Both the position numbers and the translations under genes were made by a program. A model generated the notes under the pieces. It was not told the origin of the DNA and searched no databases. It worked only from the letters and a program-made list of their open reading frames with translations. A stretch of DNA of 64,000 bases from positions 1 through 64,000 of the forward strand of contig NZ_JOID01000021.1 of the NCBI RefSeq assembly GCF_000719865.1, read 5' to 3'. The stretch is from Streptomyces albus subsp. albus. Lineage in GTDB: Bacteria > Actinomycetota > Actinomycetes > Streptomycetales > Streptomycetaceae. This document shows, piece by piece, positions 1 through 7,872 of the stretch. How positions within the stretch are numbered: the stretch's first letter is position 1; each line of letters opens with the position of its first letter.

Positions 1-121
1 GGGTGGGGCAGGGTGTGGCGGGGGTGTGGCCGGGGTGTGGTGGTCCCGCCGGGAAGCGGTGGGGGATCCGCCGTTTCCTCAACCGAGCGGCGTGTGCGAG
101 GTGTTGAAGGGCCGTAAGCTT

Positions 122-138
122 ATTGACCCCATGTCAAT
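122..138. promoter_or_regulatory. Inverted repeat (operator candidate) over the promoter of the first regulator
   Basis: ATTGAC (122-127) and GTCAAT (133-138) form a perfect 6-bp inverted repeat with a 5-bp spacer. It overlaps the -35 box of the promoter at 124-153, so a bound protein would block transcription; autoregulation by the downstream gene is an inference. Confidence 0.45.
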
Positions 139-153
139 GACCGGGGCTTAATA
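124..153 (+). promoter_or_regulatory. Sigma70-like promoter for the cluster regulator
   Basis: A -35 box TTGACC (124-129) and a -10 box TTAATA (148-153) are separated by 18 bp in an AT-richer island of otherwise very GC-rich DNA. It points to the regulator starting at 322, giving a 5' leader of roughly 160 nt. In bases 1-321 I see no gene and no other clear signal. Confidence 0.5.
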
Positions 154-321
154 CCACAAGCTCCCGCATTCCGCCCGGTGGTCGCTCACATCCCTTTCCA
201 CGGACGTCACTTCCGCCGTTTACTGTGTGCCGAACCACTCCGGCAGCCATGGGCTCGACCCGCCGTGGGCGACGGCCGGTGGTGGACCGGCGGCATGGGG
301 GCGCAGTTGGCTGGAAACGAG

Positions 322-1305
322 ATGTCCGTGTTCGGGGTGTCTCCTCTGGAGGAGGAGATCTACCGGCACTTCCTGCGGAACCCGGGGACATCCCCCGACG
401 ACATCCACCTCCTGCTCCACACCGAGCGCGAACTCGTCCGGCGCTCCCTCGACCGGCTGCGCGGGCTGGGGCTGCTCCACCCCATGGGCGGCGAGAGGCT
501 GATCGGCCCTGCGGACCCGGAGATCGCTCTGGCCCGGCTGACGGACATCCGGCTGCGGGCGCTCCACCAGGAGCTGCGCCAGGTCACGCAGTCACGCCAT
601 GTCATCGACGGTCTACGCGCGGAGCAGGGCCCCCGGGCCCAGGCCGGTACGGGCATCGAGCAGCTGGAGGGGCTGGAGCAGATCCGGGACCGGATCGACG
701 ACCTGGCCTTCTTCGCCCGCGACGAGATCTTGTCGGTGGAACCGTACACCCGGCTGTCGCCGGAGAACATCGCCCGTTCCCGGCCGCTCGACCACCGCTG
801 CCTGCGCCGCGGCGTCGCGATCCGCAGCGTGGTGCTGCGCCGGGCCCTGGACGACACCCCGACGGCGGACTATCTGCGGGAGCTGGTCGCCCACGGGGCC
901 AGGATCCGGGTGGCCTGCGACATCACCGAACGCATGCTCGTCTACGACCGGCGGGCCGCCCTGGTGCCCCTGGATCCGGCCGACACCGCGCGCGGGGCGC
1001 TGCTCGCCCGCAAGAGCGGCCTTGTCGCCAACATCGTCGCCCTCTTCGAGAAGATCTGGCAGCAGGCCGAGGAGTTCACCGGCCCGGGGGAGGAGGGCGG
1101 TGAGGAGGACGGGGCCGCGCTCTCCGACATCGAGCGGCGGGTCCTGGTGTCGATGTGCTCCGTCGGGAAGGACGAGGCGGGGGCGCGGGAACTGGGCGTC
1201 TCGGTCCGCACCTACCGGCGGTACGTCGCCGATCTGCTGCAAACGCTCGGCGCGGCCAGCCGGGCCCAGGCCGCGCTGCTGGCCCGCGAGCGCGGCTGGA
1301 TCTGA
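322..1305 (+). CDS. TrmB/LuxR-type helix-turn-helix regulator of the RiPP cluster
   Basis: A 327-residue cytoplasmic DNA-binding protein. The N-terminus (about 1-75) looks like a TrmB-type winged helix (two-helix reading head ending at the LLHPMGGERL hairpin). The middle (about 110-240) resembles the PLD-like sensor part of TrmB-like regulators (RLSPENI, LRRGVAIRSVV, ERMLVYD). The C-terminus (about 255-327) is a LuxR-type HTH (LSDIERRVLVSMCSVGKDEA, ELGVSVRTYRRYVADLLQ). ATG 322 was chosen for GGAAACGAG just upstream and because the conserved part starts there; in-frame codons back to 178 encode non-conserved sequence. Such regulators are common in thiopeptide and lanthipeptide clusters. It converges on the small gene ending at 1313. 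Pathway-specific control is inferred from position. Confidence 0.8.
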   Translation: MSVFGVSPLEEEIYRHFLRNPGTSPDDIHLLLHTERELVRRSLDRLRGLGLLHPMGGERLIGPADPEIALARLTDIRLRALHQELRQVTQSRHVIDGLRAEQGPRAQAGTGIEQLEGLEQIRDRIDDLAFFARDEILSVEPYTRLSPENIARSRPLDHRCLRRGVAIRSVVLRRALDDTPTADYLRELVAHGARIRVACDITERMLVYDRRAALVPLDPADTARGALLARKSGLVANIVALFEKIWQQAEEFTGPGEEGGEEDGAALSDIERRVLVSMCSVGKDEAGARELGVSVRTYRRYVADLLQTLGAASRAQAALLARERGWI

Positions 1306-1312
1306 CCGGAGC

Positions 1313-1576
1313 TCAGCTCTCCGCCGCCCAGCCGTCCAGCGCCCGGTCGGCGAGGACCCGCCGGACGGCGCCGTGCGCCGCGGCGCGGTCGGCGGCCGTG
1401 CCGTCCAGCTCCAGCCGGAGCCGGATCGCGCCGCGCGCCAGCTCGGCCGTGCAGACCCGGTCCGACGGGAGCAGGCCCAGCAGCCGCACCACCGTCGTCG
1501 CCGCCGCGGCTCCCCGGCCGTTCCGGCGGACGGTGACGAGCAGATGGTCCCGGCCGGGGGCGTCGTCGTCCGTCAT
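1313..1576 (-). CDS. Small conserved-looking protein, unknown role
   Basis: An 87-residue protein, MTDDDAPGRDHLLVTVRRNG and onward, alternating beta-like and helical stretches in a pattern reminiscent of an ACT-like fold (LLVTVRRNG, VVRLLGLLP, ELARGAIRLRLELDG). Its ATG overlaps the TGA of the M20 peptidase gene (ATGA at 1573-1576), so the two are translationally coupled. I do not recognise a specific family. The coupling suggests it works with the peptidase or in precursor handling. Confidence 0.6.
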   Translation of the reverse strand: MTDDDAPGRDHLLVTVRRNGRGAAAATTVVRLLGLLPSDRVCTAELARGAIRLRLELDGTAADRAAAHGAVRRVLADRALDGWAAES

Positions 1577-2991
1577 CGCGCTTCCTCCTCGGCGGACCGC
1601 AGGACGTGCAGGGCGGCGCCGGCCATCGCCGTGATGCCGGCCGGCAGGGCGGTCCGCACATCCGGGGCGAAGTCCGGCGCGTGGTTGGCCGGGGGCGGCA
1701 CGGCGCGCTCGCGCGCGGCCCGCCACTGCCGGGCGCCGGTCACCCCCAGCATCCAGTACGCCGTGCGGATCCCGGTGCCGGCGGCGCCGTAGAGCGGGAA
1801 GTCCTCGGTGGCGGTGGCGGGCGGCCAGTCCGTCACCCGGTGCGGCCCGAACAGCCCCTCGTGGACCCGGCGCACGGCGGCCGCGGTCCCCGGATCGGGC
1901 AGCAGCGCCGGCGACCGCGAGGTGACGGTGAACTCCGGCTCCTCCGGGCAGCCGGAGGCCGCGCACTCGGCCCGCACGATCCGCTCGACGGCGGCCGTCA
2001 CCCGGTCCAGCGCGGCATCGCCGAACGCCCGTACCGACAGGCTCAGTTCGGCCCGGTCCGGGATGACGTTGCCGCGTTCGCCCGCGTGCAGCGAACCAAC
2101 CGTCAGCACGACCTGCTCCGCGGGGGCGGTCTCGCGCGCGACCACGGACTGCAGCCGCAGCACCGTGGCGGCGGCCGTCAGCACCGGGTCGACGGTGAGC
2201 TGGGGCGCGCCCGCGTGACCGCCCCGCCCGTGGATCACCACGTCCAGCGCCGCGCTGCCGGCCATCAGCGGGCCGCCCCGGCCGTGGGCGACGGTGCCGG
2301 CCGGCAGCGGGGCCGTGTGCTGGGCGAGGACCGCGTCCGGGGTGCCGAAGCGCTCGTACAGGCCGTCCGCCAGCATCGCCCGCGCCCCGTCCAGGGTCTC
2401 CTCGGCGGGCTGGCCGACGACGAGGACCGTGCCGCGCCAGGTGTCCCCGGCCCCCGCCAGCAGCGCCAGCGCCCCGGCCGCGGCGGCCAGATGGAGGTCG
2501 TGCCCGCACGCGTGCATCACGCCCGCGGTGGTGCTGGCGTACGGCAGACCGGTGCGCTCGGTGACCGGGAGGGCGTCGAGTTCGGCGCGCAGCAGGACCA
2601 CCGGGCCCGGGCCGTTCGCCAGCACCCCGACGACACCGTGCCCGCCGACACCGCGCGTCACCTCGGCGCCGTGCCGCTCCAGCGCGGCGGCGAACCGCTC
2701 GGCGGTGCGGGCCTCGGCGCCGGAGAGCTCGGGGTGGGCGTGCAGGTCGACGTACAGCTCGACGGCGGGACGCAGGATGCCGCGCGGCACCTCCGGCTGT
2801 GCGGCGAGCGGCACCTCCGGCTGCGCGGCGAGCGGTGCCTCCCGCTGCGCGGCGTGCGGCCCGGCCTCGGGCACGGCTTGCGGATCGGTGTGCGGATCGG
2901 TGTGCGACGCGCCCTGCGGGCCGGCCTGCGGCCCGAGTTGCGGCCCGGCTTGTGGCCCGTTCTCCGGCACGGCCCGCGCTGTCCCGGTCAA
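1573..2991 (-). CDS. M20-family amidohydrolase/peptidase in the RiPP cluster
   Basis: A 472-residue metal-dependent amidohydrolase of the M20D/hippurate hydrolase type. Visible signatures are HACGHDLH (metal ligands), QPAEETLDGA (the catalytic/metal Glu pair), the GGHAGAP segment of the dimerisation domain and NHAPDF near the end with the last metal His. About 65 N-terminal residues are low complexity (repeated PQAGPQ and PEVPLAAQ units). I chose TTG at 2991 because AGAGAGGTG lies just upstream; an in-frame start at 3150 gives only Arg-rich sequence. It lies divergent to the precursor gene, so it may trim the peptide or hydrolyse an amide in maturation or self-protection; the substrate is unknown. 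Confidence 0.8.
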   Translation of the reverse strand: MTGTARAVPENGPQAGPQLGPQAGPQGASHTDPHTDPQAVPEAGPHAAQREAPLAAQPEVPLAAQPEVPRGILRPAVELYVDLHAHPELSGAEARTAERFAAALERHGAEVTRGVGGHGVVGVLANGPGPVVLLRAELDALPVTERTGLPYASTTAGVMHACGHDLHLAAAAGALALLAGAGDTWRGTVLVVGQPAEETLDGARAMLADGLYERFGTPDAVLAQHTAPLPAGTVAHGRGGPLMAGSAALDVVIHGRGGHAGAPQLTVDPVLTAAATVLRLQSVVARETAPAEQVVLTVGSLHAGERGNVIPDRAELSLSVRAFGDAALDRVTAAVERIVRAECAASGCPEEPEFTVTSRSPALLPDPGTAAAVRRVHEGLFGPHRVTDWPPATATEDFPLYGAAGTGIRTAYWMLGVTGARQWRAARERAVPPPANHAPDFAPDVRTALPAGITAMAGAALHVLRSAEEEAR

Positions 2992-3398
2992 TGGATCACC
3001 TCTCTCCCCTCGCCCCCGTCGCCGCCCGCGTTCCGCTTCCTCCGGCGGCCGCCGGCCGGGCGGCCGCGACGATGCCGGTACCGGGCGCGTACCCGGTCCG
3101 TCCCCCGGTGTGCTCGGACGCTCCGCTCCGGAGGAGTGCCGTCTGTGCATCCAGCGGACGGCGCGCCCCGGACGTCACCGTGACCCCGGACGGCGTCGTT
3201 CCCCCACGCGTTCCCCCTGTGCGCTCCGCGTGCTCCGGCGCTGATGCGTCCCGGACGCCCTGGGACGGTCCGGGTGGCCTCCGACGGCCCGGTTGCCCCG
3301 GTGCCCTCGGCGCCACGGCCGCCCGATCCCGGGTCCCCGCGCGGTACCTGTCATCCGTCCGGCCGAGCCGCGAACCGAACCGCGTGCCGAGCCGGGAG

Positions 3399-3425
3399 CC
3401 GGACGTCCGGCCGCCGGACGTCCGG
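3399..3425. promoter_or_regulatory. Twin perfect palindromes in the divergent promoter region
   Basis: CCGGACGTCCGG occurs at 3399-3410 and again at 3414-3425, two perfect 12-bp palindromes whose centres are 15 bp apart. They lie in the roughly 640-bp gap (2992-3633) between the divergent M20 and precursor genes, in which I see no gene. They could be operators for one of the cluster regulators, or a by-product of high GC. Confidence 0.35.
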
Positions 3426-3512
3426 CCGCCGGGCGGCCCACCGTCGCCGGTCGGTGTCCGGCCAGTGTGCGGCCCCGTCGCGTCACGTGTGCCACCCCCC
3501 GCTCTCACCGGG

Positions 3513-3555
3513 TGTCAGCGATCTGACAGCGGAAGCCGGGCCGATCCGACAGCGG
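3513..3555 (+). promoter_or_regulatory. Putative SARP-type direct repeats upstream of the precursor gene
   Basis: GATCTGACAGCGG (3520-3532) and GATCCGACAGCGG (3543-3555) are 12/13 identical direct repeats with a 23-bp period, about two helical turns, the geometry used by SARP activators. The first copy also lies in a perfect inverted repeat TGTCAG-CGAT-CTGACA (3513-3528). The precursor ATG is 79 bp downstream. A matching pair with the same period occurs at 22500-22530 upstream of the SARP operon. Confidence 0.55.
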
Positions 3556-3633
3556 CCCCCGCTCCAATGGGACCAGCGCACGGGAGCGCCGCCGGATCGG
3601 CCGGCGGGCCCCGGCAGGCCAAGGGAGACCACC

Positions 3634-3810
3634 ATGGACGCCAAGAACGAGCTCGCCACCCTCGCCAACGACATCCTGGAGCTGGAGTCGGAGACCTTCG
3701 AGATCTCCGACTACTCCGACGCCGTCGAGGTCGTGCTCGCGGGTTCGACGTCCTCCTCCTCGACGTCCACCTGCTCCTCCACCACCTCCACCACCTCCTG
3801 CAGCGCCTGA
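3634..3810 (+). CDS. RiPP precursor peptide, thiazolylpeptide/azole type
   Basis: A 58-residue precursor. The leader (about 1-37) is acidic and carries LELESETFEISDY, like leaders of thiazolylpeptide-type precursors, and ends VEVVLAG. The core (about 38-58) begins STSSSSTSTC and ends TTSCSA: 20 of its 21 residues are Ser, Thr or Cys (11 Ser, 7 Thr, 2 Cys). Those are the substrates of YcaO cyclodehydration to (methyl)oxazole or thiazole and of LanB dehydration to Dha/Dhb. AAGGGAGACCACC precedes the ATG. There is no Cys at core position 2, unlike classical thiopeptides such as thiocillin or nosiheptide. A strong terminator follows. The exact cleavage site is inferred from the Gly-Ser junction. 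Confidence 0.9.
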   Translation: MDAKNELATLANDILELESETFEISDYSDAVEVVLAGSTSSSSTSTCSSTTSTTSCSA

Positions 3811-3830
3811 TCCACGGCGCCACGGGCCCG

Positions 3831-3877
3831 GCAGCCCCCTGCGGAGCGGGATCTCCCGTACCGGAGGGGGCTGCTTC
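3831..3877 (+). terminator. Terminator after the precursor gene
   Basis: GCAGCCCCCT (3831-3840) pairs perfectly with AGGGGGCTGC (3865-3874), with a smaller nested hairpin CGGGA/TCCCG in the loop. It separates the precursor transcript from the convergent YcaO gene and may act on both strands. Confidence 0.75.
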
Positions 3878-3940
3878 ATACCGTCGTGCGCCGTGCCGGC
3901 GCGGGCGCGGTCGAGGGCGGGGGGCCTCATGGGGCGGCGC

Positions 3941-5977
3941 TCACGGGAACGGGTGCGGCACGGCCTTGATCTCCGCCTCGCCCAGGTCGGTGTCCCGCCG
4001 CCCCGCCGCCCGCAAGCCGCTCCGCAGCCTCGGCATCAGCAGTGCCCGCTGCCGGGTCCAGCCGAAGTCCAGCGGCAGCAGCCCGGGGACGGTGGTGCCG
4101 ACCGTGTGCAGGCCCATGGCGCGCTGCTCCGGCGTCGTCTGGTCCACGGCGATGACGTCGTGCCCGGCGCGCACCAGCTCGTCGCGGAGCAGCAGCAGAT
4201 CGTCCAGCAGATCGCCGGTGCGCGGCCGCAGGTCACGCCAGCCGGGGAACGCCTCGCCGAGCGGGACGACGGCCTCCGGCTCCAGGTACTCCCGGGCGTG
4301 CGCGGCCATCCCGGGCAGCCCGTAGAGCTGGGCGTGGTCCTTCAGGTGCAGCACCTTGCCGTAGTCCCGCGCCATCGCCTCCAGTTCGGCCCGCCGCTCG
4401 GCGACCTGGTACGGCAGGTGCGGGATGTACGTCAGCACCTCCGACAGCGCCGCGTCGACGGTCCCCTCCGGGTCGAAGCCCGCGGCGGCGCTGAAGGAGA
4501 GCGTGCCGAGGCCGCCGTCGCGGCGCACCGCCAGGGCGGTCACCACGGGCACCGCGGTGTCCATCCGGGTGTCGAACGCCCGCACGTCGTAGCCGTGCAG
4601 CGCAGCCCGGTCGAGCATCGTGCGGGTGGCGCCGCCCCGGCAGGAGCCGAGGTCGATCTCCGTCAGCCGGGCCCGCCCGTACCAGGCGAGCAGGAACGCG
4701 TCCCGTTCGACGAGCTCCAGCAGCCCGTAGAGGATCGCCTCCTCCAGAGTGCCGCCGGTGGCACAGCCGTTGGAGCACTCGAAGACAAAGTTGTCGGCGT
4801 CGACGCCCGCGCTGTAGTGGGCGAGCCGGGCCGGCACGAGGACGGGCCGGTCGTCGCGCAGCGAGTGGCCCCACACCCAGGGGATGTCCCGGTCGGGGTC
4901 GAACGGGCTGACGAGATGGTCCCGTTCATAGGTCTCCGGCGCGTAGAAGCCGCACGCGGCCGGGTCCAGGACCGGCTCGCCGCGGGTGAGGAGCCGGTGG
5001 TACGAGGCGGTGACGGGCGAGGTGCCGCGCCGCCGGTGCGTCCCCGCGTACCGCTCCAGGCCCTCCAGGAACGCCAGCCGGCGGCTGGTGCCGTAGGCGT
5101 CGGCCTGCCCGCTCCACGTGACGTCGTTGAGCCCGGCGTAGCCGCGCACGAAGTGGGTGCCGGCCACCGGTGAGGTGGTGGTGGAGACCGGATTGATCCA
5201 GGTGTCCGAACCCAGCGCCCCGCAGACCGGGTTGGCGAGCGCGGACGTCGGCAGCGGATACGAGTCCAGGGACCGCGAGCGGTAGCCGTCCGGATCCGGC
5301 TTGGGCACCGGGCCGAGGACCATCCGGGCTTCCTCCGCCGTGTCGGGCCGCAGCGGCACGCAGGCCGGGCAGAGCGGTTCCGGCAGCAGCGGGAACGTCG
5401 CGGTGGCCAGCGTGCCCAGATCGACCCGGGTGACCTGCGGCAGCACGCGGTCGGCCGGCACCGCCGACGGGGCGGCGCGCTGGCCTGGCATGACGGCCCG
5501 GTAGACGGACCAGACCGCGTCGAGGGCGTAGCCGGTGAGGACGGGCCAGCCGGTGGCGCCGCGCGGCGCGTGGCCCAGTTCGAGCGCCTCGCGCTCGGAA
5601 CGGCTGCGCAGCCGCTGCCAGCGCATGGCCAGGCACTGCCCGCAGGCGGCCGTCCCCTCCCCGCCGCCCCAGGGGCCGATCAGCGCGGCCCGCGCGGTGA
5701 GCTGCACGGTGGCGCGGGGGCGCAGCAGGCCGTACGGGTCCGGCCGGCCGAAGCCGAGGGTGTCGGCGGCGCCGAGCGGCACCACCAGCGGCGCGGGCAG
5801 CGGGCGCCCGGGCCCGGGGGCTCCCGCGGGTGCCCCGGTCCCATGAGCCTCACGCGCCTCACGTGCCGCGCGCTCGTCACGCTCGTACCGCTCGGTGAGG
5901 GCCCGCTGCAGCAGGTCCCGGCCCGTCGCCAGGGGCTCGGCCGGGGCGCCCGGCGCCGGGGGCGCTGTCGTCGTCAT
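3941..5977 (-). CDS. YcaO cyclodehydratase, copy 1
   Basis: A 678-residue YcaO-domain protein. YcaO enzymes use ATP to activate the amide backbone so that Ser, Thr or Cys side chains cyclise to azolines. The YcaO domain fills about residues 240-678: it has PVCGALGSDTWINP, GYAGLNDVTW, SNGCATGGTLEEAILYGLLE followed by LVERDAFLLAWYG (the SNG and ExxxGLxExxERDA nucleotide/Mg motif, intact) and VIAVDQTTPEQRAMG. It ends in the short proline-rich HPFP tail typical of active YcaO proteins. The N-terminal third has CxxC pairs (CGQC, CPAC) likely binding zinc. The ATG overlaps the permease stop (ATGA at 5974-5977). It is about as similar to copy 2 as separate paralogues would be, suggesting division of labour over the core. 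Confidence 0.9.
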   Translation of the reverse strand: MTTTAPPAPGAPAEPLATGRDLLQRALTERYERDERAAREAREAHGTGAPAGAPGPGRPLPAPLVVPLGAADTLGFGRPDPYGLLRPRATVQLTARAALIGPWGGGEGTAACGQCLAMRWQRLRSRSEREALELGHAPRGATGWPVLTGYALDAVWSVYRAVMPGQRAAPSAVPADRVLPQVTRVDLGTLATATFPLLPEPLCPACVPLRPDTAEEARMVLGPVPKPDPDGYRSRSLDSYPLPTSALANPVCGALGSDTWINPVSTTTSPVAGTHFVRGYAGLNDVTWSGQADAYGTSRRLAFLEGLERYAGTHRRRGTSPVTASYHRLLTRGEPVLDPAACGFYAPETYERDHLVSPFDPDRDIPWVWGHSLRDDRPVLVPARLAHYSAGVDADNFVFECSNGCATGGTLEEAILYGLLELVERDAFLLAWYGRARLTEIDLGSCRGGATRTMLDRAALHGYDVRAFDTRMDTAVPVVTALAVRRDGGLGTLSFSAAAGFDPEGTVDAALSEVLTYIPHLPYQVAERRAELEAMARDYGKVLHLKDHAQLYGLPGMAAHAREYLEPEAVVPLGEAFPGWRDLRPRTGDLLDDLLLLRDELVRAGHDVIAVDQTTPEQRAMGLHTVGTTVPGLLPLDFGWTRQRALLMPRLRSGLRAAGRRDTDLGEAEIKAVPHPFP

Positions 5978-6729
5978 GTCCGGTCGCTCCAGCGGAAGGT
6001 CTTCAGGGCCACCGCGCCGAAGACGAGGGCGAAGCCGGCGAGCACGGCGCAGGCCGTGGCGATGTCCCCGGCCGGCCCGGAGCCGGTGAGCGCGGCGGAC
6101 ACCCCGTCGTTGAGGTAGCGCAGCGGCAGTACCAGCGACAGCGAGCGCATCCAGTCCGGCATGGCGTCCAGCGGGAAGAAGGACCCGGAGAGGAACGCCA
6201 TGGGAATCATCAGGCAGTTGGCGACGGCGGCGACCGCCTCCGGCGTCCGGGCGTACGAGCCGACGATCACGCCGATCGCCAGGAACGCCGTGATGCCGAG
6301 CACCAGTACGGGCAGCGCGAGCGGCCAGCCGCCCGCCAGGCTCAGCCCGAAGGACGGCAGCAGCGCCACCGCGACGAACAGCACCGACTGCACGATCCCG
6401 ATGCCGATGGCCAGCACATAGCGCGAGCCCAGCACGGCCGGCAGCCGGGCCGGCGTCATCCGGATCAGCCGCAGGATGTCGTCGCGGCGCCACTGCATCA
6501 GCACGAAGCCGACCCCGAACACGGCGGCGTTGGCGACGCCCCAGGACAGCACGCCGGGGGCGATGTAGTTGATGTACGGCTTGCCGCTCTCCTCCACGGT
6601 CTTGCCGTGGAAGATCAGCCCGAAGACGACGAGGAAGAGCAGCGGGAAGGCGAAGGTGAAGAAGAGGGTGGTCTTGTCGCGGACGTAGGCCCGGTAGCCC
6701 GCTGTGCTCAGGGCGGCGTAGGCGCTCAT
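5974..6729 (-). CDS. ABC-2 type transporter permease
   Basis: A 251-residue integral membrane protein with about six hydrophobic segments (for example TTLFFTFAFPLLFLVVFGLI near the start, then VLSWGVANAAVFGVGFVLM) and an ABC-2 C-terminal region (MIPMAFLSGSFFPLDAMPDW). ATG 6729 was chosen because GGAGAA lies 10 nt upstream and it opens directly into MSAYAALSTAGYRAYVRDK; an in-frame ATG at 6807 would add a Pro-rich stretch. Paired with the ATP-binding gene upstream, it probably exports the mature peptide and gives immunity. Confidence 0.85.
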   Translation of the reverse strand: MSAYAALSTAGYRAYVRDKTTLFFTFAFPLLFLVVFGLIFHGKTVEESGKPYINYIAPGVLSWGVANAAVFGVGFVLMQWRRDDILRLIRMTPARLPAVLGSRYVLAIGIGIVQSVLFVAVALLPSFGLSLAGGWPLALPVLVLGITAFLAIGVIVGSYARTPEAVAAVANCLMIPMAFLSGSFFPLDAMPDWMRSLSLVLPLRYLNDGVSAALTGSGPAGDIATACAVLAGFALVFGAVALKTFRWSDRT

Positions 6730-6817
6730 GTGGGTGGTGTTCTCCGTATCCGGTGCGGTGCCAGGCGGTGCGGTCGGTGCGGTGCCGGGCGGGCGGGGCG
6801 GTGTCACGGCCGCGTGT

Positions 6818-7756
6818 TCACGGCCGCGGGGTGCCGGTGCCGGTACCGGTGCCGGTCAGTTCGAGGTAGACGTCCTCCAGGCTGGCGGTGCGCGTCTGCA
6901 CCCCCTGGAGCCCGGCGAGTTCGGCGATCGCGGCCAGCACCGGACCGGAGTCCAGCGTCTCCAGCACCAGGGCGTCCCCCTCCTCGCCGACCCGGTCGAC
7001 GCCGGGGATGGCCCGCGCCGCCTCCGGGGTCAGCCGGCCCGCCGGGACGACCAGCCGGGTGACGGGGCTGCCCGCGGCGATGAGGCGGCCGGGGGAGTCC
7101 AGGGCGCTGATCCGCCCCTTGACGACGATCGCCACCCGGTCGCACAGCGCCTCGGCCTCGTCGAGGTGATGGGTGGTGTAGACGATGGTGCGCCCGGCGC
7201 TCTTGAGGTCGCGCAGCACCTGCCACAGGTCGCGGCGCGCCTGCGGGTCGAGGGCGGCGGTCGGCTCGTCCAGGAAGATCAGTTCGGGGTCGTGGACGAG
7301 GGCGGAGGCGATGGCCAGCCGCTGCCGCCGGCCGCCGGACAGGTCGTCGACGCGCGTGCCGCCGTCGTCGGTCAGCCCGACGACGGCCAGGGCCCGTTCG
7401 GCGGCATCCCGGCCGACGCCGTACAGGGCGGCCATCGTCTCCAGGTGCTCACGGGCCGTCAGCCGGACGAAGAACGCCGAACTCTGCGTCTGCACACCCA
7501 GTTTGGGCAGCAGTGCCGTGTTGCGCGGCCAGGGGTGTTCGCCGAGGACGGTGACGGTGCCGGAGTCCGCCCGCCGCTGCCCCTCCATGATCTCGATGAG
7601 GGTGGTCTTGCCCGCGCCGTTGGGGCCGAGCAGTCCGAAGAACTCCCCGCGCGCCACGGTGAGCGAGATGCCGTCGACGGCCCGGGTGGCGCCGTACGTC
7701 TTGCGCACCTCGTCGAGGACGACGGCCGGGCCGTCCGGGGAGGGGTTGGGGGACAT
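6818..7756 (-). CDS. ABC transporter ATP-binding protein
   Basis: A 312-residue DRA/CcmA-type ATPase with Walker A GPNGAGKT, signature LSGGRRQR, Walker B LIFLDEPTAALDP and switch His in TTHHLDEAE. The C-terminus ends in a GTGTGT repeat. AAGGAG lies 8 nt before ATG 7756. The permease follows immediately, so the pair forms an exporter for the cluster product; immunity is an inference. Confidence 0.9.
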   Translation of the reverse strand: MSPNPSPDGPAVVLDEVRKTYGATRAVDGISLTVARGEFFGLLGPNGAGKTTLIEIMEGQRRADSGTVTVLGEHPWPRNTALLPKLGVQTQSSAFFVRLTAREHLETMAALYGVGRDAAERALAVVGLTDDGGTRVDDLSGGRRQRLAIASALVHDPELIFLDEPTAALDPQARRDLWQVLRDLKSAGRTIVYTTHHLDEAEALCDRVAIVVKGRISALDSPGRLIAAGSPVTRLVVPAGRLTPEAARAIPGVDRVGEEGDALVLETLDSGPVLAAIAELAGLQGVQTRTASLEDVYLELTGTGTGTGTPRP

Positions 7757-7872
7757 GGGGTGCTCCTTGGTGACGATGGTCGCGTGGGTCGCGGGTGGTG
7801 CCGGCGCGGAGGCCGCGAGATCGGCGGCGGACCGCGCGGGGGTCGGGGGACGGCTGCGGCCCGGCGGGGCGT

